Positions 53,433-64,000 of a stretch of DNA of 64,000 nt are shown here, one piece after another (positions within the stretch are counted from its first letter, which is position 1; the number at the start of each line of letters is the position of its first letter). Both the position numbers and the translations under genes were made by a program. The DNA lies in contig CM119264.1 of assembly GCA_051294375.1 (NCBI GenBank), positions 23,247,955 through 23,311,954 on the forward strand, given 5' to 3'. The notes under the pieces were generated by a model that did no database searches, was not told where the DNA came from, and worked only from the letters and a program-made list of their open reading frames with translations. The DNA comes from Paraspadella gotoi. Its lineage: Eukaryota > Chaetognatha.

Positions 53433-53490
<58 letters not shown>

Positions 53491-53759
53491 GAGAGGAGAG
53501 ATGGGGGAAATAAAAGAAAAACATGTCAGAAACTGTCCTGAGAGACAAGTGTATCGTGACATTCATGAATTACATTCGTACCATTCCCATTGTCCCATTA
53601 TTTCCTTTTTTTTTTAATTTAATTTTAAATTTTCATTCTACGCTTGGTCACGAGCCTGACTGTGAGGTAAGGCAAGGGCAATAATTTATGGACCCATTCT
53701 CCTCTCTCGGAATATATTTTTACTCATTTTCAATTGCTTATAACATTTTTATCCCTATT
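51932..53759. other. T-rich and microsatellite stretch, no gene seen
   Basis: Pyrimidine-rich sequence to 52370; a CT tract at 52503-52556; GA tracts at 53049-53110 and 53415-53505. The long frames across the T-rich part are low-complexity artefacts. Confidence 0.55.
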
Positions 53760-54339
53760 ATCTTAAGCTTTTCCTCTCTCTTTTACTGCATTCATCATTC
53801 CTTCTCTCTCTTCTATCTTCTCTACTCTCTTTCCCCTCTTTCCTTTGGCTTGTGGAGTGACTGGTCCTCAAATTTGATTTTTTATTCCTCCCTTCCCGCT
53901 TTCCATCTTTTGCCGACCCCGCTGTTGAGGTATCACGCTATCCACCATTGCCTTCCCCCTCCCCCTCGGGTCAAGGTTCCACGTGGGTTTATTCTTTCTT
54001 CGTAACGCCACTTTCTCGTCTCCCTCGTCTCTCTCTCGCTCTCTCTCTCTCTCTTTCTTCTTTTTCCATTGGAAAAATATCTTTAGAGATAAAAGATATA
54101 CTTATGAAGGCTATTTTTCAAGTTGTGGCAATGAGTTAATAGATACAATTATAAATTTTTGATTTTATAACCTATATTGAAATTATGATATTAACTCGAC
54201 TATATGTTGAAATCGTAAAATTCGAGTCACTCAATTCGTTCAGTGATTTGTTTTGTTAAACCGTTCCTTTTTGGTGTTTTATACAGATCATGCGAAGATA
54301 ACGGCCTCCAATTAACAAGGAACGGGAACAGAGTCATCG

Positions 54340-54379
54340 AGAGACAGAGAGAGAGGAGAGAGAGAGAGAGAGAGAGAGA

Positions 54380-54425
<46 letters not shown>

Positions 54426-54426
54426 A
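54340..54426. repeat. (GA)n microsatellite
   Basis: A GA run with few breaks, repeated in copy 2 at 59881-59964. Confidence 0.95.
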
Positions 54427-55250
54427 GACCTGTCGCCGCCACGGCTCTCAGGTGTTCCATATAGAGTGCTTCCGTTAAACACTGACATCCTGTGACCCCA
54501 ATCCTCGCATAGAACAACGACGACGATTACGGACGACGACGAGACACGCGACAGGGCACCTCCTTGCAGGCTCAAAACGACCTCACACTCCCCCCCCCTT
54601 CAGCTCGCCCCTGTTACCCATCACTGTGCCACGTTATCTACTGAGTGTTTTTCATCGCCCGTCATGCCCAGCATAGGCCTCTCGTCACACTTCGCCACAC
54701 GACGCCTACTCCACAGTTACATGAGCGTTCCATGTTTACGCTTACGTCAATCTTTGCCAAGGCCAGACGATTTCATAAAATATCGAATCATCCGATACGA
54801 TCATTCCTTCCATTGTCCAAGATCTCTATTGAACTGGCCTCCTTATTTTCTTCCGATAACTCGCCTTGTATCGATAGTCAGGATTATTCTCCATGTGGAT
54901 ATTTTGCTGAGTTCGCGACTGCTCGTCCATAGTAGGTGGCTGTTTCTAGTGTGACATCGCTTTATCCACCTCGCGCGCTGAAAGGAATTTAGACAAATGT
55001 TACGAATAGCGCTTAATACTTCGCCTGAACGATTTGTTGTAGTTTATTGTGTATTGTGTCGTTTTCGAATCAATTTTCAAGTTGTGATTTTCTTGACAGG
55101 ATTCCTTTTCGTTCTCTTTGGCTCTAATTGGTGGAAACGTGGTGATTGGAATCAGAAAGCAGTTAATCGTTGAAAATGACTCTAAAAGAGGATCCGACGT
55201 GTAAACCGTGATAATATCTCGTTTTTGATTTTGTGGCAGCAAGACTTAAA

Positions 55251-55506
55251 TAGCCTGCCTCATCGTGCTGTCCGTCCTCAGCCTCCGTCTCAAATGGCTG
55301 AGCAGGCTAAATCTTCACTATTCCATCCGTGCGTCCCGGGTTCAATCCTGGGTATCCCGGTTTTCTGGCTTAAATGTGACGGGTGCCGGTATAAACATGC
55401 CAGTGACATGGAGCGGTACTGAGGGTCCGCAGCCCTAACGCCAGTTTGGTGAGATTACGTCCCTCTCGCGCTCCGGGGTATCACAGGCTATCCTCCGTTT
55501 GCCCTA
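55251..55506 (+). mobile_element. tRNA-derived SINE
   Basis: The insert starts with a pol III A box (TGGCTGAGCAG, 55295-55305). A B box (GGTTCAATCC, 55339-55348) follows at tRNA-like spacing, within CCCGGGTTCAATCCTGGG. A 150-bp non-tRNA body ends near GTTTGCCCTAG. It is flanked by similar direct repeats (TGATTTTGTGGCAGCAAGAC at left; TGAGTTTTGTTCACAAAGAC at right). The duplicated copy has a single such sequence and no insert at 60701-60730. I do not know the family name. Confidence 0.85.
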
Positions 55507-56107
55507 GTTTGTGAGTTTTGTTCACAAAGACTAAGTCATACTAATTTATTTGCTTCTTTGTTAATGCGGACCTTGACAATACTCCTTCGCGCTGGGAATT
55601 GAATAAAAGCGTCTCTGTCTCCTATTTCCGAGTTTTTTCTTAATTTTTTCCTTATCTTTCTTCTATTCGACTCTTAATTCGAAATTTACATTTAGTGTTT
55701 TTCATCTTATTTATTGCTGATTTTTTTTTCCCTCGTTCATCTTTCAAAACACTTTTCAGATACATAAAATATTTCTGTAGCTATCTTTCATCTCTTCGCA
55801 CTTTAGCTTATTCTCTTTTGTATACTTCCACATCTCTTACATTTGCTCTATGTCTTTCGCCACCGCCTCTCCACCTCTAACCGTCATCCAATTTTCCCCC
55901 CTTCCGGCACCTTGTGGGATCGCCCTCGACCGACCCTCACCCGCGCTCATTCGCCACTCAGAACTCGTGCTTTCAGCATGCATGCCTCATACCGATGTCT
56001 GGTGTCTTCCATCCAATGCCTCGCAGTGCAAGCCGGCGAAGATTCTTTTTTTCTCCTCGTCTCCGCTTTTTGGTGCTTTCTGTTTTTTCTCTTTGCTATC
56101 CATCCTT

Positions 56108-56222
56108 TCTCTCTCTCGTCTCCTCTCGTTTCTCTCTCTCTCTATCGATGCTCTCTCTTCTCTTCCTCTCTCTCTCTCTCTCTCCTCTCTCGTTCCCTCT
56201 TCTCTCTCTCTCCTCTCTCTCC
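56108..56222. repeat. (CT)n-rich tract
   Basis: Interrupted CT repeats. In copy 2 the matching part falls partly in the 298-N gap at 61011-61308. Confidence 0.85.
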
Positions 56223-56379
56223 CCTTGTTGCTTCGACGAGAAAAGGTTGGAAAAAGGCCGCTCTTTGTTTTTCGAAAAGCGGAAAAACGAATGTTTTTGC
56301 GCCAAAACAATAACTAAATCGTAAACAAATAATGAAGACGTAAAAATAAGAAAAACAAAAGACAAATAATTAGAGTATT

Positions 56380-56440
56380 TACTGTCTAATGCTACTGTCT
56401 ACAGTATCAACTGTCAACTGGTCCACTGTCAACACTCGAA
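56380..56440. repeat. Short ACTGTCA minisatellite
   Basis: Seven-base units (ACTGTCA with variants) occur about five times. In copy 2 (61370-61432) the array is cleaner, with five or six units. Confidence 0.8.
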
Positions 56441-58869
56441 AATGTCTTTTATTTTTTGTCCCGAAAATTTTATTTTCTGGCAGGCTCACCTATCATTGAC
56501 AAAAGCCATTCATAATCAGGTCCTTACAGTCACACCTTTCCATATTCACTCAGACGCCTTGTATCCCTGCCCGCTGTGTCGACTCTTCTCGAGACCCTCA
56601 CACACACCGACACACACTTACGCCCACCCTCCAGCACCGCCCACCATCTTCGACCCCATCATTCGATTCCACTCCACGATCGCGGTTTTGTGATTTCGTC
56701 ACACAATTTCCCTCGTCACGGCCATTCTGGCGGCCCACGGGAGTCTCTCACTCTCTCTCCATCTTCTTTATCTCTTTCTCCTCTCTCTCTCTCCTTCTCT
56801 TCCCTTCCACGCTTCTGCTGCGTCCTCTCTCTCTTTGGCTGTTGGAGGATGGGCTCTCAATTCTGATTCCCGCCTGGACCACTTCTCGTGTTATTCTTCT
56901 CCTCGTCCTGCCCTCTCTCCTCCTTCAAGGTCTCGAGTGCTCCGTCTCGTTTGGCTGTCGGGGGATGGTCACAATTGATTCCGCTCCGACTCTTCGTTTA
57001 TCCCTCGCCGCTTCATCCGCTCGTCCCTCGTTCGCCGCCCGAGTTTCGATCGGTCTTGGTTTCCTGTGGCAGTCCGTGCCTCGGATGCCCGTCTTCTCTC
57101 GCCCTCTCTCTTGTTCTCTCGTCTCTCGCCTCGGCTCGCTCGCTCCGCTCCCTTTCAGTCAGTTCTTTGTGTCGCGCTACAAAAGACTTTGATAAATAAG
57201 GGCCCCCGGGTCGCTTTCCCACCTTACGTTGAAAAAAAAATTATCAGAAAGGAAAGGTCGTGTAGGGGTGACCTTTTCTCTTCTCTCCACCAGTCTCCAC
57301 AGTCCTGCACTCTCTCGCCCTTCTACCACATTCTCCTTCTTCTCTCCTATTTCTTTCTTTCTTTCTGCAGTGAGACCTGATGTTCCGTCCCACCTCTTTA
57401 ATACTCTTTTCGTTCCATGCGGACCCGTCGCGCGCAATTTTGCTACTGGGCTTTAAACACGGACATTTATTATTGCCCCACTGACCTGCCCTATAGCGCA
57501 AAAGTAAGAGGCCTGCATGACAGACAACTATCGAATAACCGTAGCTGTAAGTTGAGAGTCTGCTGCAGGAAAGGTCATAATATATGAGCAATGGCCAAGC
57601 TTTCTTCCTGAGAGGCCCGTCTCCAAACTGAAACCCAAGGAAGACCTTGCAGCCCGAGTGGCCAACCCCCAGGCCAATAGAGCACAGACCAAGCTCACTC
57701 TCCCCTCCGCGAGAGGGCAGCAAAGGGCACAAGCCCAAACCGTTTTTTTTTCTTTTGTTTGTTTCTTTACTTTTTTTTTAGTAATTTATTCCTGTGCTGC
57801 ACCATGCTTTCCCCCGGTCCGCCTTCCCGACCTCTCCCTTCCTATCATGGTCCTTTCTACTATTCTTAACTTTTCTTCAGTTGTTGTTACATGCTACTTT
57901 TCTTTTCTTTTGATAATTTTCAATTCAACTTGTTTCTTTATACTAGCATAGGGGAAACCAACTGGTATTTTTTCGAAGAAGAAAGTCAAAAGGAAAAACG
58001 TGGACGGAAACTGTACAGTTTTCTATATGGCGCTTCCTATTTTCCTCTCCTTTTTCGCTGGTTCCTATTCCTCAACCCAAAGAGCTCACCCCGCGGTTCC
58101 AAAACGCCTCAAACGCCGAATTCACTCCCAAGTTCCGGGGCTTTTTGATTTTCCCCTAAGATCTTTTGGCAGTATTTGTCCGATTTCGTTCGCCTATAGG
58201 AGAGTCGATATTTGGCTTTGCGAGCGTAGTTTCTTTGACCTTTCCGGAATTCTTCGCGGTTTTCAGGCGTTTTTTATATTTTGTTCGCGCTCATCGTCTT
58301 TTTTGCCCGAGCAGGCTCTAGTGTCGCCATTTATGTTTGGGCTTTATATGTATGTGTTGTTCGTGTGATACTATTTTCTTGTTCGTTTATTTGCTTGGCG
58401 TTGTGGGGAGGGGGAGCTGGAGATCTATCTACTTATGACTATTACTTTTAGTTATTGTAATACACTTTTACGGCGTTTTAAAAAAGTTAAACATGTTCCA
58501 TACTCTTTTTTTTCTTGATCTTTTCATTCATTACATAATCAAATCTTTTCTTTCTCGATCTTCACGGGTCGTCATTTTTTCTTCTCTCTTTTTCCTCGTC
58601 GTTTCCCCTTTCACGATATCAATAAAAACTTTTCTTTCCTTTCTTTCCCTTTTTTTTTCCTTTTTCGTTATATTTTTGTATTTGTTGACTATTTTTCCGG
58701 CTTTTTTTCCCGCCTTTTATGGAATTCGGTAGATGCTGACTGCTTTTCACAAACCGTGTGTTGTCTCATCTGCTCTCTCTCTCCTTCTCTCGTCTCTCTC
58801 TCGCTCTCTCTCATCCTGCACTCATCTCCTCTCTCTCGTCTCTCTTCCTAGGAGCGCAGCCGTATCGAA

Positions 58870-59091
58870 CTATATCAGAAAACGGCCGAAATAAAAAGAT
58901 AACTTTCCTTTCCGCCGAAAAGATACGCGCGAACGGGCTCGCGTCGATTGTGTCTGCGGCGGTGAGGGCAGCTCGGACGAAGGCTGGGCCGTCGGCTGCA
59001 TCAGCGTCGCTGCTAGCAGTGACTGGCCATTTTGTTTATTCCGGTGTCCGGAAATTTGCGTCGACATCGAGGGTGACCCGTTTATGGACAA
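58870..59091 (-). other. Possible coding fragment, Ser/Gln/Pro-rich, unidentified
   Basis: The minus strand reads SMSTQISGHRNKQNGQSLL, then ATLMQPTAQPSSELPSPPQT. The plus strand is also open here, with an Ala-rich frame. In copy 2 (63540-63680) the sequence survives only in part and in shifted frames. GC content is raised relative to the flanks. No splice signals settle the strand. Confidence 0.3.
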
Positions 59092-59319
59092 TCGTAATTC
59101 GGCTCAGGAGAGCAAAAAAAGTGGCAAAATGGCCGATAAAAAAAAGAGGAAATAAGGAAAAGGATCAGAATAACTATTTTCGGTTCCGGAAGGTAAAAAA
59201 GAAGAATGAGCGCGGATAATTCAATATATGAATCGTCGAGAAAAGAAAGGATTTATGGGNNNNNNNNNNNNNNNNNNNNNNNNNTTACATTTTTCAATAT
59301 GATTTTATACATGATATGC

Positions 59320-59879
59320 CACTATTATCTAAGCTTTTCCTCTCTCTTTTAACTCAATTCTCTTCCTTCTCTCTTTCATCTTTCTACTCTCTTCCCTTTT
59401 CCTGCTGGATCTGGTCCTCAAATGATTTTTATTCTCCCTATCCGCTTTCATCTTTTCCGCCCCGCTTTGAGTACACGCTTCCACACATGCCTTCCCCCTC
59501 GCCCCTCGGGTCAAGGTCCACGTGGGTTTACTTTCTTCGTAACGCACTTTCTTCTCTCCCTCTCTCTCTTGCTCTCTCTCTCTCTCTTTCTATCTTTTTC
59601 CATTGAAAAAAACATCTTTAAATAAAAGATAACTATGAATATTTTTCAAGTTGTGGCATAGTTATAATAAATATATAAATTTTTGATTTTATATATATGA
59701 ATATTTGATATTAAACTCACATCATATGTTGAAAGCGTAAAATATCGACCACTCAATTCGTTCAGTGAACTGTTGTTTTTGAAACCGATTCCTTTCTTGG
59801 TGTTAATTCTGATACAGGCAAAGAATAACGGCCTCTCAATTAACCAAGAGAAACGGGAAAGAGCGGAGTCAATGAGAAG

Positions 59880-59914
<35 letters not shown>

Positions 59915-62900
59915 AGAGAGAGAAGAGAAGAAGAGAGAGAGAGAGAGCGAGAGAGAGAGAGAGACGCTTCGCCGCCACGGCCCTCAGGTGTTCCATATAG
60001 GAGTGCTTTCGTTAAACACTGAGCATCTGTGACCCACCCTCTGCATAGGACACAACGACGACGATTACGACGACGACGAGAACCGCAGACGGCACGCTCT
60101 CTCAGGCACAAAAACGACCTCCACACTCCCCCCACCCTCAGCTCCCGCCCACTGTATACCTTCACTCCACTGTTACTTTATCCGAGTGTTTTTTCATCCC
60201 CGTCATGCCCAGCATAGGCCTCTCGTCACACTTCGCCACACGGCGCTACTCCACAGTTAATAGCGCCATGTTACGCTACGTCAATCTTTGCCAAGCCAGA
60301 CGATTTCATAAAATACGAATCATCCATACGATCGATCCTTCCATTGTCCAATATCTCTATTGACTGGCCCCTTATTTCTTCCGATAACTCACCTGTATCG
60401 ATAGTCAGGATATTTCTCCATGTGGATTTTGCTGAGTCGCGACTGCTCGTCATAGTAGGGCTGTTTCTCAGTGTTGGACATCGCTTTCCACCTCGCGCCT
60501 GAAAGGAAATTTAGACAAATTGTTACGAATAGCGCTTAATCCTTCGCTGAACATTTTGTTGTCATTAATTTGTATTGTGTCGTTTTCGAATCAATTTTAA
60601 TTGTGATTTTCTTGACAGGATTCCCTCGCTCTTCTTAAACTGATCTAGAACAGTTAACGTAAAATGATCTCAAGAGGAAGTGTAAAACCTGTAATATCTT
60701 TGTTTGTGAGTTTGTCACAAGACTAAGTCATACTAAATTTATTCTTCCCTTTGTTAATGCGGCCTTGACATACGCCTTCGCGATGGGAATTTAATAAAAA
60801 CGTCTCTGTCTCTATTTCCGATTTTTTCTTATTTTTTCCTTGTTTCTTCTATTCGACTCTTAATTCTAAATTTACATTTGTTTTTATTCATCTTATTATT
60901 GCTATTTTTTTTTTCTCTTCTCTTTTCAATCACTTTTCAGATAAAATATTTCTGTAGCTATCTTTCATCTCTTCTCCCTTGCTTATTCTCTTTTGTATCT
61001 TCATCTCTTANNNNNNNNNNNNNNNNNNNNNNNNNNNNNNNNNNNNNNNNNNNNNNNNNNNNNNNNNNNNNNNNNNNNNNNNNNNNNNNNNNNNNNNNNN
61101 NNNNNNNNNNNNNNNNNNNNNNNNNNNNNNNNNNNNNNNNNNNNNNNNNNNNNNNNNNNNNNNNNNNNNNNNNNNNNNNNNNNNNNNNNNNNNNNNNNNN
61201 NNNNNNNNNNNNNNNNNNNNNNNNNNNNNNNNNNNNNNNNNNNNNNNNNNNNNNNNNNNNNNNNNNNNNNNNNNNNNNNNNNNNNNNNNNNNNNNNNNNN
61301 NNNNNNNNAACAATAATGAAGACGAGAAAAATAAGAAAAACAAAGACAAATGATAGAGATTGACTGTCTAATGTCTACTGTCTTCAGTCAACTGTCAACT
61401 GTCAACTGTCAACTGTCCACTGTCAACCTCGAAAATGTCTTTGATTTTTTTTTCCGGAAATTTTCATTTTCTGCAGACTCACCTTATATGACAAAGCCAT
61501 TCATTCACTACACCCCTTCCATATTCCCACCTGTACCCTTGCCCCTTCTCCTTTCTNNNNNNNNNNNNNNNNNNNNNNNNNNNNNNNNNNNNNNNNNNNN
61601 NNNNNNNNNNNNNNNNNNNNNNNNNNNNNNNNNNNNNNNNNNNNNNNNNNNNNNNNNNNNNNNNNNNNNNNNNNNNNNNNNNNNNNNNNNNNNNNNNNNN
61701 NNNNNNNNNNNNNNNNNNNNNNNNNNNNNNNNNNNNNNNNNNNNNNNNNNNNNNNNNNNNNNNNNNNNNNNNNNNNNNNNNNNNNNNNNNNNNNNNNNNN
61801 NNNNNNNNNNNNNNNNNNNNNNNNNNNNNNNNNNNNNNNNNNNTCGCTCGCTCGCTCGCTCGCTCGCTTTTCCGTCAGTTCTTTTGTGTCCGCGCTACAA
61901 AAACTTTGATAAATAAGGCCCCGGGGTCGCTTTCCACTGAAAATCAAGGAAAGGTCGTAGGCTTTTCTCTCTCCCAGTCTCACTCTCGCCCTTCTCCACA
62001 TTCTCTTTCTCTACCCTTATTCTTTCTTTCTTTCTGCTACAGACTGTTTCCGTCCCCACCCTTTCAATATCTCTTTTCGTTCAATGCGGCCCGTCGCGCG
62101 CATTTTGCTACTGGCTTTAACAGACATTTATTTGCCCACCTGACTGCCCTAAGCGCAACGTAAGAGGCCTGCATGACAGACAACTTCGAAATAACCGTGC
62201 TGAAGTTGGAGAGTCTGCTGCAGAAAGGCCATAATATATGAAGCAAAATGGCCAAGCTTTCTTCCTGAGAGGCCCTCTCCAATGAAACCCCAAAAAACCT
62301 TCATCCCGAGTGGCCAACCCAGCACATAGAGCACACCAGCTCACCTCCCCCTCCGCGAGAGGGCAGCAAAGGGCACAACAACCGTTTTTTTCTTTTGTTT
62401 GTTTTCTTTACTTTTTTTTAGTATTTATTTCCTGTGCTGCACCACCTGCTTTCCCGGTCCCCCTTTCCGACCTTCTCCCCTTCCTATCTCTCCTTTTCTA
62501 CTATTCTTACTTTTCCTTCAGTTGTGATTACATTCTACTTTTCTTTTTTTATTTTCAATTCAACTTGTTCTTTATACTACATAGGCGGGAAACCAACTGT
62601 ATTTTTGAAAGAAAAAGTAAAAGAAAAACGTGGACGAAACTGTACAGTTTTCTTTGCGCTTCCTTTCCTCTCCTTTTTCTGTTCCCTTCCTCACCCAAAG
62701 AGCTCACCCTCCCGGTTCCAACGCCCAAACCCGAATTTCCCCTCCCAAGTTTCCGGCTTTTGATTCCCAGGATCTGTTTGGCATATTGTCCGATTTCGTC
62801 GCCATGGAAACGAATTTGGCTTTCGACGTGTTTTTTGCCTTCCGAATTCTTCGCTTTTTCAGCTTTTTTATATTTTTCTCTCTCTTTTCGGCTTTTCCTT

Positions 62901-63880
62901 TATGTTTGGGCTTTTTATGTTGTTTCGGCTTATTCTTTTTCTTTTATTTGCTTTGCCTTTGGGAGGGGGAGCTGGAGATTATTACTATGATATATTTTTA
63001 GTTTGTAATAAACTTTTACGCGTTTTAAAACTTAAACATTTCCATATCTTTTTTTTCTTGATCTTTTCATTTCTTACATAAATAAAATCTTTTCTTTTTC
63101 NNNNNNNNNNNNNNNNNNNNNNNNNNNNNNNNNNNNNNNNNNNNNNNNNNNNNNNNNNNNNNNNNNNNNNNNNNNNNNNNNNNNNNNNNNNNNNNNNNNN
63201 NNNNNNNNNNNNNNNNNNNNNNNNNNNNNNNNNNNNNNNNNNNNNNNNNNNNNNNNNNNNNNNNNNNNNNNNNNNNNNNNNNNNNNNNNNNNNNNNNNNN
63301 NNNNNNNNNNNNNNNNNNNNNNNNNNNNNNNNNNNNNNNNNNNNNNNNNNNNNNNNNNNNNNNNNNNNNNNNNNNNNNNNNNNNNNNNNNNNNNNNNNNN
63401 NNNNNNNNNNNNNNNNNNNNNNNNNNNNNNNNNNNNNNNNNNNNNNNNNNNNNNNNNNNNNNNNNNNNNNNNNNNNNNNNNNNNNNNNNNNNNNNNNNNN
63501 NNNNNNNNNNNNNNNNNNNNNNNNNNNNNNNNNNNNNNNAAAAAAAAGATAACTTTCCTCCGCCGAAAAATACGGCGACGGGTTCGGCGTTGTGTCTGCG
63601 GCGTCGGCAGCGGCGAAGGCGGCGTCGGCTGCATCAGCGTCGCTCTAGCGTGACGCCATTTTTTTATTCGGGTCCGGAAATTTGCGTCGCATCGAGGGTG
63701 ACCCGTTTATGACAATCGTAATTCGCTCAGGAGAGAAAAAAAGTGGCAAAAAATGGCCGAAAAAAAAAGAGGAAAAAAGGAAAAGGATAGAATAACTATT
63801 TTCGGTTTCCGGAAGGTAAAAAAGAAGAATGAGCGCGGAAATTATATATGAATCGTCTGAGAAAGAAAGGTTTAGGGTGA
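59320..63880. repeat. 5-kb direct tandem duplication, copy 2 (indel-rich, no SINE, gapped)
   Basis: Same order as 53760-59259, with many one-base deletions and gaps at 61011-61308, 61557-61843 and 63101-63539. It lacks the SINE. After about 63880 the sequence is AT-rich with no further match seen. Confidence 0.9.
59881..59964. repeat. (GA)n microsatellite
   Basis: The copy-2 counterpart of 54340-54426, more interrupted (AAGAAGAG breaks). Confidence 0.93.
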
Positions 63881-64000
63881 GTTTTAAAGTTGTTTTTTTT
63901 ACTTATTCTCCGGTATAAACTATTATGTCGACTTTTTGTTTCTTTCGCGATATTCTGAACTTATGTTCATCTCTTTAAACCTACCCTTATTTCATCCCCA

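Larger units (their letters stand above)
53760..59259. repeat. 5-kb direct tandem duplication, copy 1 (better preserved, holds a SINE)
   Basis: Direct copy of about 59320-63880. Landmarks in order: CCCTCGGGTCAAGGTTCCACGTGGG (53955), GA tract (54340-54426), ACGACGACGATTACG (54518), GCCCAGCATAGGCCTCTCG (54667), the SINE (55251-55506), an ACTGTCAACTGTC segment (56400), CT tracts (56108-56220), CGAGTGGCCAACCC (57655), and a GC-rich end (58915-59100). No gene could be assigned. A minus-strand frame at 58870-59091 is Ser/Gln/Pro-rich. The copy ends at a 25-N gap. Confidence 0.92.

Noticed and set aside
54664-54954. 96-codon plus-strand frame
   Set aside because: Not kept in the second copy at 60206-60480, where the minus strand happens to be open instead; no family resemblance.
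57244-57738. 164-codon minus-strand frame
   Set aside because: Cys/Gly/Ser-rich without splice or domain evidence, and frame-broken in the second copy at 62030-62390.

Overview
The window is eukaryotic nuclear DNA, most likely from an invertebrate animal. It has genes split by short GT-AG introns (89-328 nt in the one gene that reads clearly), C/G-ending codons in exons, a tRNA-derived SINE, and a very heavy load of (GA)n/(CT)n, (GAC)n, (ATC)n and (TTTA)n microsatellites. I see no operons, ribosome binding sites or CRISPR arrays. An arthropod or other ecdysozoan fits, but the sequence does not fix the group. The window also contains 18 N-gaps, many abutting simple repeats. Several duplicated blocks differ mainly by one-base insertions and deletions, so part of it looks like uncorrected long-read sequence.

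Layout. 1-4400: the 3' two thirds of a Na+/Ca2+ exchanger gene (NCX/Calx, SLC8 family) on the + strand. Nine exons run from the alpha-1 repeat to the stop at 4368-4370. 4400-5465: 3' flank with a perfect 30-bp palindrome. 5465-24960: a fold-back duplication read forward (5465-14669), inverted (about 14695-18595), then forward again (18683-24960). The best copy holds the last three exons of an unidentified minus-strand gene (7847-9001). The inverted arm carries a 923-nt A-tract. 25000-27950: sparse, microsatellite-rich DNA.

27950-43430: a block with almost no microsatellites. A-rich stretches alternate with GC-rich, coding-looking shards, mostly on the minus strand. It includes a 1.6-kb direct duplication (31605-33213 and 38740-40353). 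I could not identify its proteins. A foreign contig, a decayed large mobile or viral element, or a degraded gene cluster are all possible. 43430-53750: microsatellites, gaps, and a few candidate exons, including a duplicated terminal-exon-like fragment and a polyalanine/acidic frame. 53760-63880: a direct tandem duplication of about 5 kb. The first copy is better preserved and carries a SINE with a target-site duplication; the second copy has the empty site.

Only the exchanger is assigned to a known family. It would use the Na+ gradient to expel Ca2+ across the plasma membrane, with the cytosolic Calx-beta domains acting as Ca2+ sensors. The other genes cannot be linked into a pathway. I found no clear undescribed biological system. 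The strongest leads are the microsatellite-free block, the unidentified minus-strand gene, and the SINE-marked duplication.
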